The notes under the pieces are model-generated. The model did no database searches, was not told where the DNA came from, and saw nothing but the letters and a program-made list of their open reading frames with translations. A DNA stretch of 40,567 nt from Desulfobacterales bacterium. Its GTDB lineage: Bacteria; Desulfobacterota; UBA8473. Below are positions 34,190 through 40,567 of this stretch, piece by piece. The first letter of the stretch is position 1. The number at the start of each line of letters is the position of its first letter. The position numbers and the translations under genes were made by a program. Location of the stretch: contig JACQWO010000090.1 of NCBI GenBank assembly GCA_016209225.1, forward strand, positions 1-40,567. Direction: 5' to 3'.

Positions 34190-34567
34190 ATGATTGCGAA
34201 GACATTCGGTAACTTCTTTAAACAAAAAAGAATTGGCCTTGGCCTGACTTTAAGAGAATTTTGCCGTATTCATGAGTTAGATCCGGGAAATATCAGCAAA
34301 CTGGAAAGAGGACTTTCAAGGCCACCGCAGTCAAAAGAGTCGTTGGCCAAATACGCCGCCATGTTGGGAATTAAAGAAGATCCCGAGGAATGGCGTGAAT
34401 TCTCTGATTTGGCTGCCACAAGTGCTGGTAAGTTACCAGAGGATATGATTTCTAATCAAGAAATTATGAGCGCACTGCCGGTTCTTTTTAGAACGGCCAG
34501 AAATGAAAGCCTTAATGAAGAGACCTTGATGAAACTTGTCTCAGCTATCAAAAAGGATTTGCGTTGA
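34190..34567 (+). CDS. Xre-family helix-turn-helix regulator
   Basis: A 125-residue DNA-binding protein. The N-terminal HTH (residues 8-60) reads FFKQKRIGLGLTLREFCRIH, ELDPGNISKLERGLSRPPQS. The C-terminal half is short and helical. ATG 34190 has AGGAAGGGGGG ahead; the frame is open upstream to 34136 inside the promoter. The stop overlaps the TTG start of the metallopeptidase gene, so they are co-translated. Pairs like this behave either as ImmR/ImmA switches of mobile elements or as toxin-antitoxin-like modules. No integrase is nearby. Confidence 0.87.
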   Translation: MIAKTFGNFFKQKRIGLGLTLREFCRIHELDPGNISKLERGLSRPPQSKESLAKYAAMLGIKEDPEEWREFSDLAATSAGKLPEDMISNQEIMSALPVLFRTARNESLNEETLMKLVSAIKKDLR

Positions 34568-35190
34568 AACTTAATTTACCTCGCTATACCTATTCAGAAG
34601 TAGGTAGAATTGCAAATAATTTCCTTAAGCAGTACTATCCTTCCCTGGAAATTCCTATTCCTATCGAGGACATTCTGGATTTGAAACTGGGCTTTAACAT
34701 CTTTCCTTTCCCAAGATTGTTCAAAGACTTCGGACTAAACGGTTTTCTCAGCTCCGATATGTCGACGATTTATGTAGATGAAGTCCAGTACGATCAGTAC
34801 AACGAAAAATACCGCTACACCCTTGCCCACGAAATAGGGCATTACGTTTTACATAAGTCGGTCTATGAAAATCTGCCATATAAATCGGTTGAAGAATTTG
34901 TTTATTGGAGACTACATGTTCCTCGAGAAGAGATAGGCTGGTTTGAAACACATGGGAATTGGTTTGCTGGTCATTTGCTCGTGCCGACAAGCCGCCTTGA
35001 AGAAGTGTGCCGAGATATTGTTCTTAAATATCAAGATACCTTTTCGGAATTCGATTCTATTCCCGATGATATCTGGTCATATATATCAAATGAGGCAGCC
35101 GCCTATTTTGATGTTAACCCGCCAGTTGTTGAAGCACAGATCAAAAAAGAAAGCATCATCCAGAAAATTCCGATTCGGGGTAAAGATTAG
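34564..35190 (+). CDS. ImmA/IrrE-type metallopeptidase
   Basis: A 208-residue zinc peptidase of the DUF955 family. The HExxH motif in LAHEIGHYVLHKSVYE is near residue 97. The downstream helix ETHGNWFAGHLLVPTSRLEE supplies the third Zn-ligand region (ExxxNxFAxxLLxP in the family). Starts at TTG 34564, overlapping the regulator's stop codon. In the ImmR/ImmA model it cleaves the partner Xre protein to relieve repression. The target gene here is not evident: the DNA after it returns to iron genes on the other strand, with a single TIR-element end at 35206-35220. Confidence 0.87.
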   Translation: MKLNLPRYTYSEVGRIANNFLKQYYPSLEIPIPIEDILDLKLGFNIFPFPRLFKDFGLNGFLSSDMSTIYVDEVQYDQYNEKYRYTLAHEIGHYVLHKSVYENLPYKSVEEFVYWRLHVPREEIGWFETHGNWFAGHLLVPTSRLEEVCRDIVLKYQDTFSEFDSIPDDIWSYISNEAAAYFDVNPPVVEAQIKKESIIQKIPIRGKD

Positions 35191-35237
35191 TAGCTTCACC
35201 TTTGATGGCTTCGTAAAAAGGCGTTGCACTGCACCCT

Positions 35238-35873
35238 TCATACAAAACGAACAAATATGTCATCGGCTATCTCTTTATCTATCGCAATCTGTGTTTGTCC
35301 AGCCTGAAACACATACGAGGGGTATGTTTGGATTACCTCGACAGGCACACCTGGCAGTATCCCCATTGCCAAAAGTTTCTGTAGATTTTTGTGGTTCTTG
35401 GTCAGAATATAAACTATTTTCCCCTGTTGTCCTTTTCTTAATTTTGAAAGTGACGTTACAATCTTTTCGGCAATTTCCTTTCCTTCTTTACAGCATCTGA
35501 TGGGCGGTATCGGCTTACCATGTGGACATTCCCTTGGGTGCCCCAATAATGTGCATATACTCTCTTCAACATCCTCAGATATAATATGCTCGAATTTACA
35601 GGCAGCGCTCTCCATGTCATCTACACCTACATCCAGGACATCGTGAAGCAACCTTTCTGCAAGCCTGTGCCTTCTTATTACTTTTTTAGCTTCCCGATTG
35701 CCTTTCGGCGTTAATTTCACCCTGTTATCTGAGATTACGACATGCTCTGACTTTGCCAATCTGTTGATAGTGCCCTCCCTGCCGAGTTTCTTTAACTCAA
35801 CAAACTCGTTTTCTCCCTCAACAGTATCAATCCACAATTTTTCTAATATCTCTTGACCGGCATTAGTTACCAT
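35238..35873 (-). CDS. DtxR-family metal-dependent regulator with FeoA-like domain
   Basis: A 211-residue regulator. The winged-helix N-terminus with LTPKGNREAKKVIRRHRLAE (helix after the wing) and the dimer/metal domain VDDMESAACKFEHIISEDVE, LLGHPRECPHGKPIPP are typical of the DtxR/MntR/IdeR family. Cys, His and Glu metal ligands are present. The C-terminal ~70 residues (KGQQGKIVYILTKNHKNLQK onward) are a FeoA/SH3-like domain. It overlaps the small Cys-rich gene by 11 bases, last in the feoB operon. There is no separate feoA, so this domain may be the only FeoA-like element here. It probably senses Fe2+ or Mn2+. Confidence 0.88.
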   Translation of the reverse strand: MVTNAGQEILEKLWIDTVEGENEFVELKKLGREGTINRLAKSEHVVISDNRVKLTPKGNREAKKVIRRHRLAERLLHDVLDVGVDDMESAACKFEHIISEDVEESICTLLGHPRECPHGKPIPPIRCCKEGKEIAEKIVTSLSKLRKGQQGKIVYILTKNHKNLQKLLAMGILPGVPVEVIQTYPSYVFQAGQTQIAIDKEIADDIFVRFV

Positions 35874-36039
35874 AACTTTTTAACCACCTTTTCAAGAATT
35901 TTACCAACTTTGGCTCAGGCAAGGTTTCATATCCGCAATTTGGGCATTTTATCATGTCACATTTAGCCATTGGGCATCCTTTGCAAGCCTCAACACCTTC
36001 CTTATCGCTAAATTCATATCCACAAAATACGCATTTCAT
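35863..36039 (-). CDS. Small Cys-rich (zinc-ribbon) protein of feo operon
   Basis: 58 residues with CVFCGYEFS, CKGCPMAKCDMIKCPNCG: four CxxC-type pairs, then a basic tail (KLVKFLKRWLKSYGN). Its ATG overlaps the feoB stop (ATGA) and its end overlaps the DtxR start, so translation is coupled in both directions. The Cys pattern could hold zinc or an Fe-S cluster. FeoC-like sensing or stabilising of FeoB is a context-based guess. Confidence 0.75.
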   Translation of the reverse strand: MKCVFCGYEFSDKEGVEACKGCPMAKCDMIKCPNCGYETLPEPKLVKFLKRWLKSYGN

Positions 36040-38045
36040 AATTGTAGACCCAAGGCAACAAGTGCCTGATTCAGAACAAAACCAACCCCAAATGCGAAGA
36101 AGAGGACGAAGGTAAAGATCAGCACTGCGGTCTTTATACCCCTCTCTTTTATCATCATCATAAATTGGGCAACGCATGGCACAAAAAGCGTTAATATCAC
36201 TGCCGCCACAGTAAGCTGCATCCCCGTGAGGGAATTTTGCATACTGTACAATCCCGCTGCGCCATAATCGCGCCTGAAGAATCCAAAGAGAAACACCCTT
36301 GCGGTTTCGTCCGGCAAACCAATAAGGTTTACAACCGGCTCTAAACCATTTGTTATCACATGTAAGACTCCTGTTAACTGAGAAATCCAGATCAGGACAC
36401 TTACTACGATAAAAATAGGGAAAACCTCTTTGAGATACCATACCATCCTTGAGTAAGTCTTTACCAAGACATTTGAAATCTTGGGTAATCGAAGGGGGGG
36501 CAGCTCCATATAAAAACTGGGTTTTTCGCCCGGCAATATCCTTGCAGCCAAAAAACCAATCAGAATAAAATTAAGTAATACTACGACAACCCAGATAAAC
36601 AATGCCAGTGGATGACCTGCTAAAATGGCAAAAATGACCCCTAACTGCGCTGAACATGGCACAGCCAAAGCCAGCAGCAATGTGGAAATTACCCGCTCAC
36701 GTTTAGTCTCTTGTGTCCTGGTTACCATTGTCGCCATAGTGCTGCAACCTAACCCCAGCACCATAGGTATAACCGCCCTTCCACTCAGACCAATCTTCTT
36801 GAAAACCCTATCTACCAGCATGGATAACCGGGGAAGGTATCCACTATCCTCAATAACAGAAAACACAAGGAAAAATGTACCAACAATGGGAAGTATTATA
36901 GCCACGGCATACGTTATGCCTAAGGTGATGATACCGTATTCACCCACTATCAAATCTTGGATCGGCATATAGGATACGTTGCTCATAACAAACTTGGTTA
37001 TTACAGGATTAATTTTCTCACCAAAGATTGTCCCCTCAATCAGATTAACAAGTTTGCCTGCACCCAAAACTCCTACAAACTGATAAAGCCCCAAATACAA
37101 TATAGCGATCAAGATGGGTATTCCAGTTATTGGATTTATCATTACACTGCTAAGTCTCTCTTTGAAACCGGCCGTTTTTAGAGGTACGGCTACTAAAGAT
37201 GAAGAAGTTATTTTCCTGACCTCATTTTGTAATCTCATTTTTATGATATAATTTAAAGGGTAACCGTACTTGCGACTCGTTTTCTTTAGAATCCCGTCGA
37301 TCTGGTCATAATCCTTGCTTTCCTTTTGCTTCACTAAACGTTGCATATCCTCGTCTTCTTGTAAAAGCAATAGAGAAACAGACCGTTTTGAAATTAGATA
37401 GCTGTTCTTAAGGAAGGATTCAATTTCTTTTATAGAGGATTCTATACCCTTCTGATAACTGGTCTGGAATTTATCCAAAACAGGTACATATTGATCGATC
37501 TTTCCAATGAGTTGATCAATACCCTTACCGGCCGTAGCAATTATAGGAACAACGGGTATGCCAAGTTTGCCTTCCAGGTCATTAAAATCTATGCTTATCC
37601 CTAATCCTTCTGCTTCATCCATCATATTTATTACGAGTATAATCGGAAGACCTGCCTCAATTAACTGAAGTGTCAGGGGCAGCATTCGCTCCAGATTCTT
37701 GGCATCAATCACATGAAGTACTGTCTTCGGTTTTTCTTCCAGAAGCATCAATTTAGCAACACGTTCTTCCTCAGTAATGGGAATCAAAGAATACATGCCA
37801 GGCAAGTCAATTACACCGAAATCTCTGCCATTTATCTTACACTTGCCTTTATCAACTGTTACAGTGGTTCCGGGATAGTTTGATACGGTGACGTACATCC
37901 CCGTCAGCTTATTGAACAAAAGGCTTTTACCCACATTGGGATTCCCGACTATTACTATCTTTTGCAAACCCTCTATATTTTCCCCTGCCGGCCCGTGGCA
38001 CTGAGGTGTTGTTTCCCTTTTTCCTTTCGCTGAAAAGAATTTCAC
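36036..38045 (-). CDS. feoB: Ferrous iron transporter FeoB
   Basis: The 669-residue inner-membrane Fe2+ importer. The N-terminal G domain contains G1 GNPNVGKSLLFNKLTG (from residue 34), G2 SNYPGTTVTV, G3 DLPGMYSLIP, G4 NMMDEAE and G5 ATAGKG. A helical spacer leads to the membrane part with two Gate segments, including IPMVLGLGCSTMATMVTRTQ with its conserved Cys. GTG start eight bases after GGAG. It forms an operon with the Cys-rich protein and the DtxR regulator, downstream of fur on the same strand. Membrane uptake of Fe2+ fits an anoxic habitat. Confidence 0.95.
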   Translation of the reverse strand: MKFFSAKGKRETTPQCHGPAGENIEGLQKIVIVGNPNVGKSLLFNKLTGMYVTVSNYPGTTVTVDKGKCKINGRDFGVIDLPGMYSLIPITEEERVAKLMLLEEKPKTVLHVIDAKNLERMLPLTLQLIEAGLPIILVINMMDEAEGLGISIDFNDLEGKLGIPVVPIIATAGKGIDQLIGKIDQYVPVLDKFQTSYQKGIESSIKEIESFLKNSYLISKRSVSLLLLQEDEDMQRLVKQKESKDYDQIDGILKKTSRKYGYPLNYIIKMRLQNEVRKITSSSLVAVPLKTAGFKERLSSVMINPITGIPILIAILYLGLYQFVGVLGAGKLVNLIEGTIFGEKINPVITKFVMSNVSYMPIQDLIVGEYGIITLGITYAVAIILPIVGTFFLVFSVIEDSGYLPRLSMLVDRVFKKIGLSGRAVIPMVLGLGCSTMATMVTRTQETKRERVISTLLLALAVPCSAQLGVIFAILAGHPLALFIWVVVVLLNFILIGFLAARILPGEKPSFYMELPPLRLPKISNVLVKTYSRMVWYLKEVFPIFIVVSVLIWISQLTGVLHVITNGLEPVVNLIGLPDETARVFLFGFFRRDYGAAGLYSMQNSLTGMQLTVAAVILTLFVPCVAQFMMMIKERGIKTAVLIFTFVLFFAFGVGFVLNQALVALGLQL

Positions 38046-38069
38046 TGATTATCTCCAAATGTTTAATTT

Positions 38070-38546
38070 CTAGTTTCTATCTACTCTATCTACAGTTGAA
38101 ACTCTGCGATCCTTTCCTTCCTTCTTTAGACACTCTCTACAGTATCCAAAAAGTTCCAGCTTATGCCCGGTCACTTCAAAACCATGACTTCTTGAGAATT
38201 TCTTCTCAATATCCATGACTTCATCCTCCTTGAACTCAATGATTTTTCCGCAGCCAAGACATCGAAAATGACAGTGATGCTCATGTCCTAACACGTGTTC
38301 ATAGTGCATATGGCCGTCTTCAAAGAAGACTTCCTTGATCAAACCGCTTTCGATGAGCAGAGGGATTGTTCTATATATAGATGCCTTTGATATACTACAC
38401 TTCTTGTTTTTTAAACAAAGATAGAGAGTATCCACATCGAAGTGGTCATGGGTTAAGAATATCTCTTCGATGATTACCTCTCTTTCAGGTGTATTCCGAA
38501 GCCCACTTTCCTTCACATATTTCCTGAAAACCTCTATTTCGTTCAT
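38070..38546 (-). CDS. Fur-family regulator
   Basis: A 158-residue ferric uptake regulator type. The winged helix (RNTPEREVIIEEIFLTHDHF, KASIYRTIPLLIESGLIKEV) is followed by the dimer domain with HEHHCHFRCLGCGKIIEF (metal site and first CxxC), GHKLELFGYCRECLKKEG (second CxxC) and conserved His residues. ATG 38546 lies below a promoter with a perfect inverted repeat (38568-38598). The gap to feoB is only 24 bases, so one iron-responsive operon fur-feoB-zinc ribbon-dtxR is likely. A PerR or Zur role cannot be excluded. Confidence 0.9.
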   Translation of the reverse strand: MNEIEVFRKYVKESGLRNTPEREVIIEEIFLTHDHFDVDTLYLCLKNKKCSISKASIYRTIPLLIESGLIKEVFFEDGHMHYEHVLGHEHHCHFRCLGCGKIIEFKEDEVMDIEKKFSRSHGFEVTGHKLELFGYCRECLKKEGKDRRVSTVDRVDRN

Positions 38547-38567
38547 AGATACCTCAACACAAGTACA

Positions 38568-38598
38568 ATTATTATTGAGAATCTATTGCAATAATAAT
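38568..38598. promoter_or_regulatory. Fur-type inverted repeat over fur promoter
   Basis: ATTATTATTG at 38568-38577 and its exact reverse complement CAATAATAAT at 38589-38598, 11 bases apart. The minus-strand promoter, TTGACA (38614-38619), a 17-base spacer and TATTAT (38591-38596), has its -10 box within the right arm. Autoregulation by Fur is likely. Confidence 0.6.
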
Positions 38599-38690
38599 GC
38601 GCCACCCCCTATTTGTCAAGGAAAAAAATATTTGACTTGCCAATTATTTACATTAAAATCTAATATTCAAATAAGATTCATCTCCCGTAA

Positions 38691-38813
38691 CTACTCAGGC
38701 ACAAAGTGGCAAAGGCACATAGGCACAAAGCAGAGTGGGGTCGTTTCGTTGTTTTTTTCCTACTTTGTGCCTTTGGTTCTCTGTTCCTCTGTGCCTACCT
38801 GAGTAGTAACCAT
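38691..38813. repeat. Imperfect-hairpin element of GGCACAAAG repeats
   Basis: Ends GTAACTACTCAGG and CCTGAGTAGTAAC, differing at one base as inverted repeats. Inside, AGGCACAAAGTGGCAAAGGC and CTTTGTGCCTTTGG arms pair imperfectly. It is a low-complexity hairpin just ahead of the MFS gene and encodes no protein. Confidence 0.55.
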
Positions 38814-38864
38814 CTCCCAAAGAGTTGGTAGATGAAAAGAATTCAAGGGATTAAGGAAAAAATT

Positions 38865-40151
38865 ATGAGCTTTAAAAGGTCCACCAGACTAGAGCTGTTT
38901 TCCTGGATGCTCTATGACTTTGCCAACACCTCCTTTACAGTAATGATCGTTACCTTTGTCTATTCTGTGTATTTCAGGGATATAGTTGCTAAAGGGCTGG
39001 AAAATAAGGCTGATTTCCTGTGGGGGCTTAATGGCTCTATATCAATGGTTGTGGTCGCCCTTCTTTCACCTGTTTTGGGTGCCATTGCTGACCATGCCCA
39101 GGCAAAGAAAAAGTTCCTTATCTTCTTTGCTCTCTTGTGCATTGTATTCGGGGGCATGCTCTTCTTCGTGAGGGAAGGAATGATCTTAGAGGGGATGATC
39201 TTCTTCATAATCGCCAATATTGGTTTTGAGGGTGGGAATGTATTTTACAACGCTTTCTTGCCGGAGATTACTACCCAGGAGAAATTCGGACGAATATCCG
39301 GATATGGATGGGCACTGGGATATCTGGGGGCAATTGTCACAATAATTATATGCAAACCGTTTTTATCAGGGGGGTTTGAGGAATCGAATCTGCCAAATGT
39401 CAGATTCACATTTCTCCTATCCGCGGTATTTTACCTGGTCTTTTCCCTGCCAATCTTCTTCTTCCTTAGGGAGAGAAGGAGAAAAGCAATAGTGGACAGG
39501 AATGATCCGTATATCGTTATGGGGTTTAGACGATTGAGGGATACCTTCAGGCATGTGAAACAATTCAAAGAGCTGGCAAAGTATCTATTGTCATACTTTA
39601 TTTATACTGATGGTGTCACGACAGTTATATACTTCAGCACTATTTACGCCAAGAACACTTTGCACATGGATATCTCAGAACTGATACTCTTTTACATAAT
39701 AGTTCAAACCACCGGCATCGTGGGAGCTATCTTCTTTGGTTGGCTTGCAGACAAACTCCTCCCTAAAAAGACTATTGAAATAACACTTCTAATCTGGTGT
39801 GTTGTGGTAATCGGAGCATACTTTGTAGAAGATAAATCTGTTTTCTTTGTTATCGGGATGTTAGCAGGGATTGCAATGGGCTCCAGTCAATCAGCGAGCA
39901 GATCCATGATGGGGCTTTTAACTCCCAGAGATAAAGAGGCTGAGTTCTTTGGATTCTATGGGATAAGCGGGAAATTTTCTGCTGCCATGGGTCCTCTTGT
40001 ATTTGGAATTATATCAGCATGGACAGGTAGTCAGAGAATAGCGATACTGGCAGTAATCTCTTTCTTCATCACTGGATTGATCCTGCTCCAAAGGGTGGAT
40101 GAGGAGGGAGGTATCCTGGCAGCCAGGAATTTTGATATCAACCGGCAATAA
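38865..40151 (+). CDS. MFS transporter, UMF1/Atg22-like
   Basis: A 428-residue 12-helix permease. The N-terminal LFSWMLYDFANTSFTVMIVT is the signature of the UMF1 (Atg22-like) MFS family. SGYGWALGYLGAI and GQSQSASRS-like MGSSQSASRSMMGLLTPRDK (second-half motif) and EAEFFGFYGISGKF support this. ATG 38865 has AAGGA upstream; ATG 38832 (11 codons longer) is possible but lacks a good ribosome site. Eukaryotic relatives export amino acids from vacuoles. The bacterial substrate is unknown. It stands alone. Confidence 0.88.
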   Translation: MSFKRSTRLELFSWMLYDFANTSFTVMIVTFVYSVYFRDIVAKGLENKADFLWGLNGSISMVVVALLSPVLGAIADHAQAKKKFLIFFALLCIVFGGMLFFVREGMILEGMIFFIIANIGFEGGNVFYNAFLPEITTQEKFGRISGYGWALGYLGAIVTIIICKPFLSGGFEESNLPNVRFTFLLSAVFYLVFSLPIFFFLRERRRKAIVDRNDPYIVMGFRRLRDTFRHVKQFKELAKYLLSYFIYTDGVTTVIYFSTIYAKNTLHMDISELILFYIIVQTTGIVGAIFFGWLADKLLPKKTIEITLLIWCVVVIGAYFVEDKSVFFVIGMLAGIAMGSSQSASRSMMGLLTPRDKEAEFFGFYGISGKFSAAMGPLVFGIISAWTGSQRIAILAVISFFITGLILLQRVDEEGGILAARNFDINRQ

Positions 40152-40226
40152 AACTTCGATGAAGATATGCCCTACAAAAACGGCACAGCTTTGCCCAGTC
40201 CCTCTCAAGCGATTTGTTATGGCTTT

Positions 40227-40364
40227 TTATTTCAACAACTTATCATACCCAGTGTGTGTTCCAATCCAGAACCATAACAACCCCTCTTCCATTTCGATGG
40301 CAACTGCACGATGCTTCTTCCCTACTCGTACAGACCAGTAATTTCCCACTTTTTTAAGGTGTAA
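40227..40364 (-). pseudogene. RelE/ParE-like toxin, C-terminal remnant
   Basis: Minus-strand frame SLHLKKVGNYWSVRVGKKHR then AVAIEMEEGLLWFWIGTHTG and YDKLLK, TAA. The pattern (HFKKVxxxWSxRVxxxYRAL, IxWFWIGTHxxYDxL) is the second half of RelE/ParE-superfamily toxins. The N-terminal half is missing, cut where the TGGACTCGTAAAAAGTCA element end begins (40371). No antitoxin gene is next to it. Confidence 0.65.
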
Positions 40365-40370
40365 TGATGA

Positions 40371-40388
40371 TGGACTCGTAAAAAGTCA
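40371..40388. repeat. Single end of the TGGACTCGTAAAAAGT element
   Basis: Identical to the left end at 19644-19661 for 18 bases (TGGACTCGTAAAAAGTCA). The inner hairpins and opposite end are not seen before the window closes. Confidence 0.6.
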
Positions 40389-40396
40389 GGGATCCC

Positions 40397-40567
40397 TTAT
40401 GCAGTCATTATGAGCGGATACCCATAGCGACGGTCAAATAGGGTGAAAATTTTTCTCAGTTGGCCCCAAGCCTTCGAAAAACGTTCTTTGACAACATAAA
40501 TAGCATGTATCTGAGCGGATAGAACCCCGACATAGGCTGTCCTGCCATTATTCGTCGCCTTTCGGAC
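40397..40567 (-). CDS. Possible partial reading frame at window edge
   Basis: A 56-codon minus-strand frame, without stops to the window edge, ending WGQLRKIFTLFDRRYGYPLI then MTA and TAA. I do not recognise it. The absence of stops over this length is only weak evidence for coding. Confidence 0.2.
   Translation of the reverse strand, partial: VRKATNNGRTAYVGVLSAQIHAIYVVKERFSKAWGQLRKIFTLFDRRYGYPLIMTA

Noticed and set aside
34943-35500. 185-residue plus-strand frame spanning the ImmA gene end and antisense DtxR
   Set aside because: Out of frame with ImmA and antisense to DtxR, both of which have clear family motifs.

Overview
The window is probably chromosomal DNA from an anaerobic bacterium of the Desulfobacterota ('deltaproteobacterial') type. 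This is inferred from gene content: periplasmic substrate-binding proteins of the branched-chain amino acid/acyl class, B12-dependent acyl-CoA mutases, acyl-CoA dehydrogenase, FeoB/DtxR/Fur iron genes and many small palindromic repeats. No rRNA, tRNA or other marker gives a firm placement.

Layout. (1) 1-2.7 kb: decayed fragments (HicB-like, radical SAM tail), then a two-gene ABC-2 exporter with a hairpin element between its promoter and first gene. (2) 2.9-19.7 kb: a metabolic region. Five full-length periplasmic binding proteins, with no permease or ATPase of their own, are spread around a minus-strand array: TetR regulator, mutase large subunit, B12-binding small subunit, acyl-CoA dehydrogenase, binding protein, a chimeric mutase remnant, a second mutase large subunit, folC. 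An alpha/beta hydrolase is divergent from the TetR gene. Both large subunits lack residues that define methylmalonyl-CoA mutase (the Tyr89 and His244 positions), so their substrate is likely something else. The natural reading is uptake or sensing of an organic acid, CoA activation elsewhere, and carbon-skeleton rearrangement and oxidation here. (3) 19.8-20.6 kb: a Nudix-like protein.

(4) 20.7-35.2 kb: an accessory, defence-like island. It begins with a PLD-nuclease/SNF2-type helicase, an AlbA_2 (Schlafen-type) ATP-binding regulator and an Eco57I-like restriction-modification gene cut off exactly where its methylase domain should begin. Then come a RES-toxin fragment, two copies of an HNH protein in a duplicated ~1.2-kb block around a second AlbA_2 gene, a RhuM-family gene, a nucleotidyltransferase (MNT) antitoxin with a truncated HEPN partner, and an Xre/ImmA pair. 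Four scattered remnants of the same methyltransferase C-terminus (consensus YGLTEEEI) separate these units, three of them followed by the same palindromic repeat. The island therefore looks cassette-like and repeatedly rearranged.

(5) 35.2-38.6 kb: iron homeostasis on the minus strand: fur, then feoB, a small Cys-rich protein and a DtxR-type regulator in an overlapping operon. A perfect 10-bp inverted repeat lies over the fur promoter. (6) 38.7-40.6 kb: a hairpin element, an MFS (UMF1/Atg22-like) transporter, and a RelE/ParE-like toxin remnant cut by a terminal-inverted-repeat element. No CRISPR array, tRNA, rRNA or full transposase was seen.
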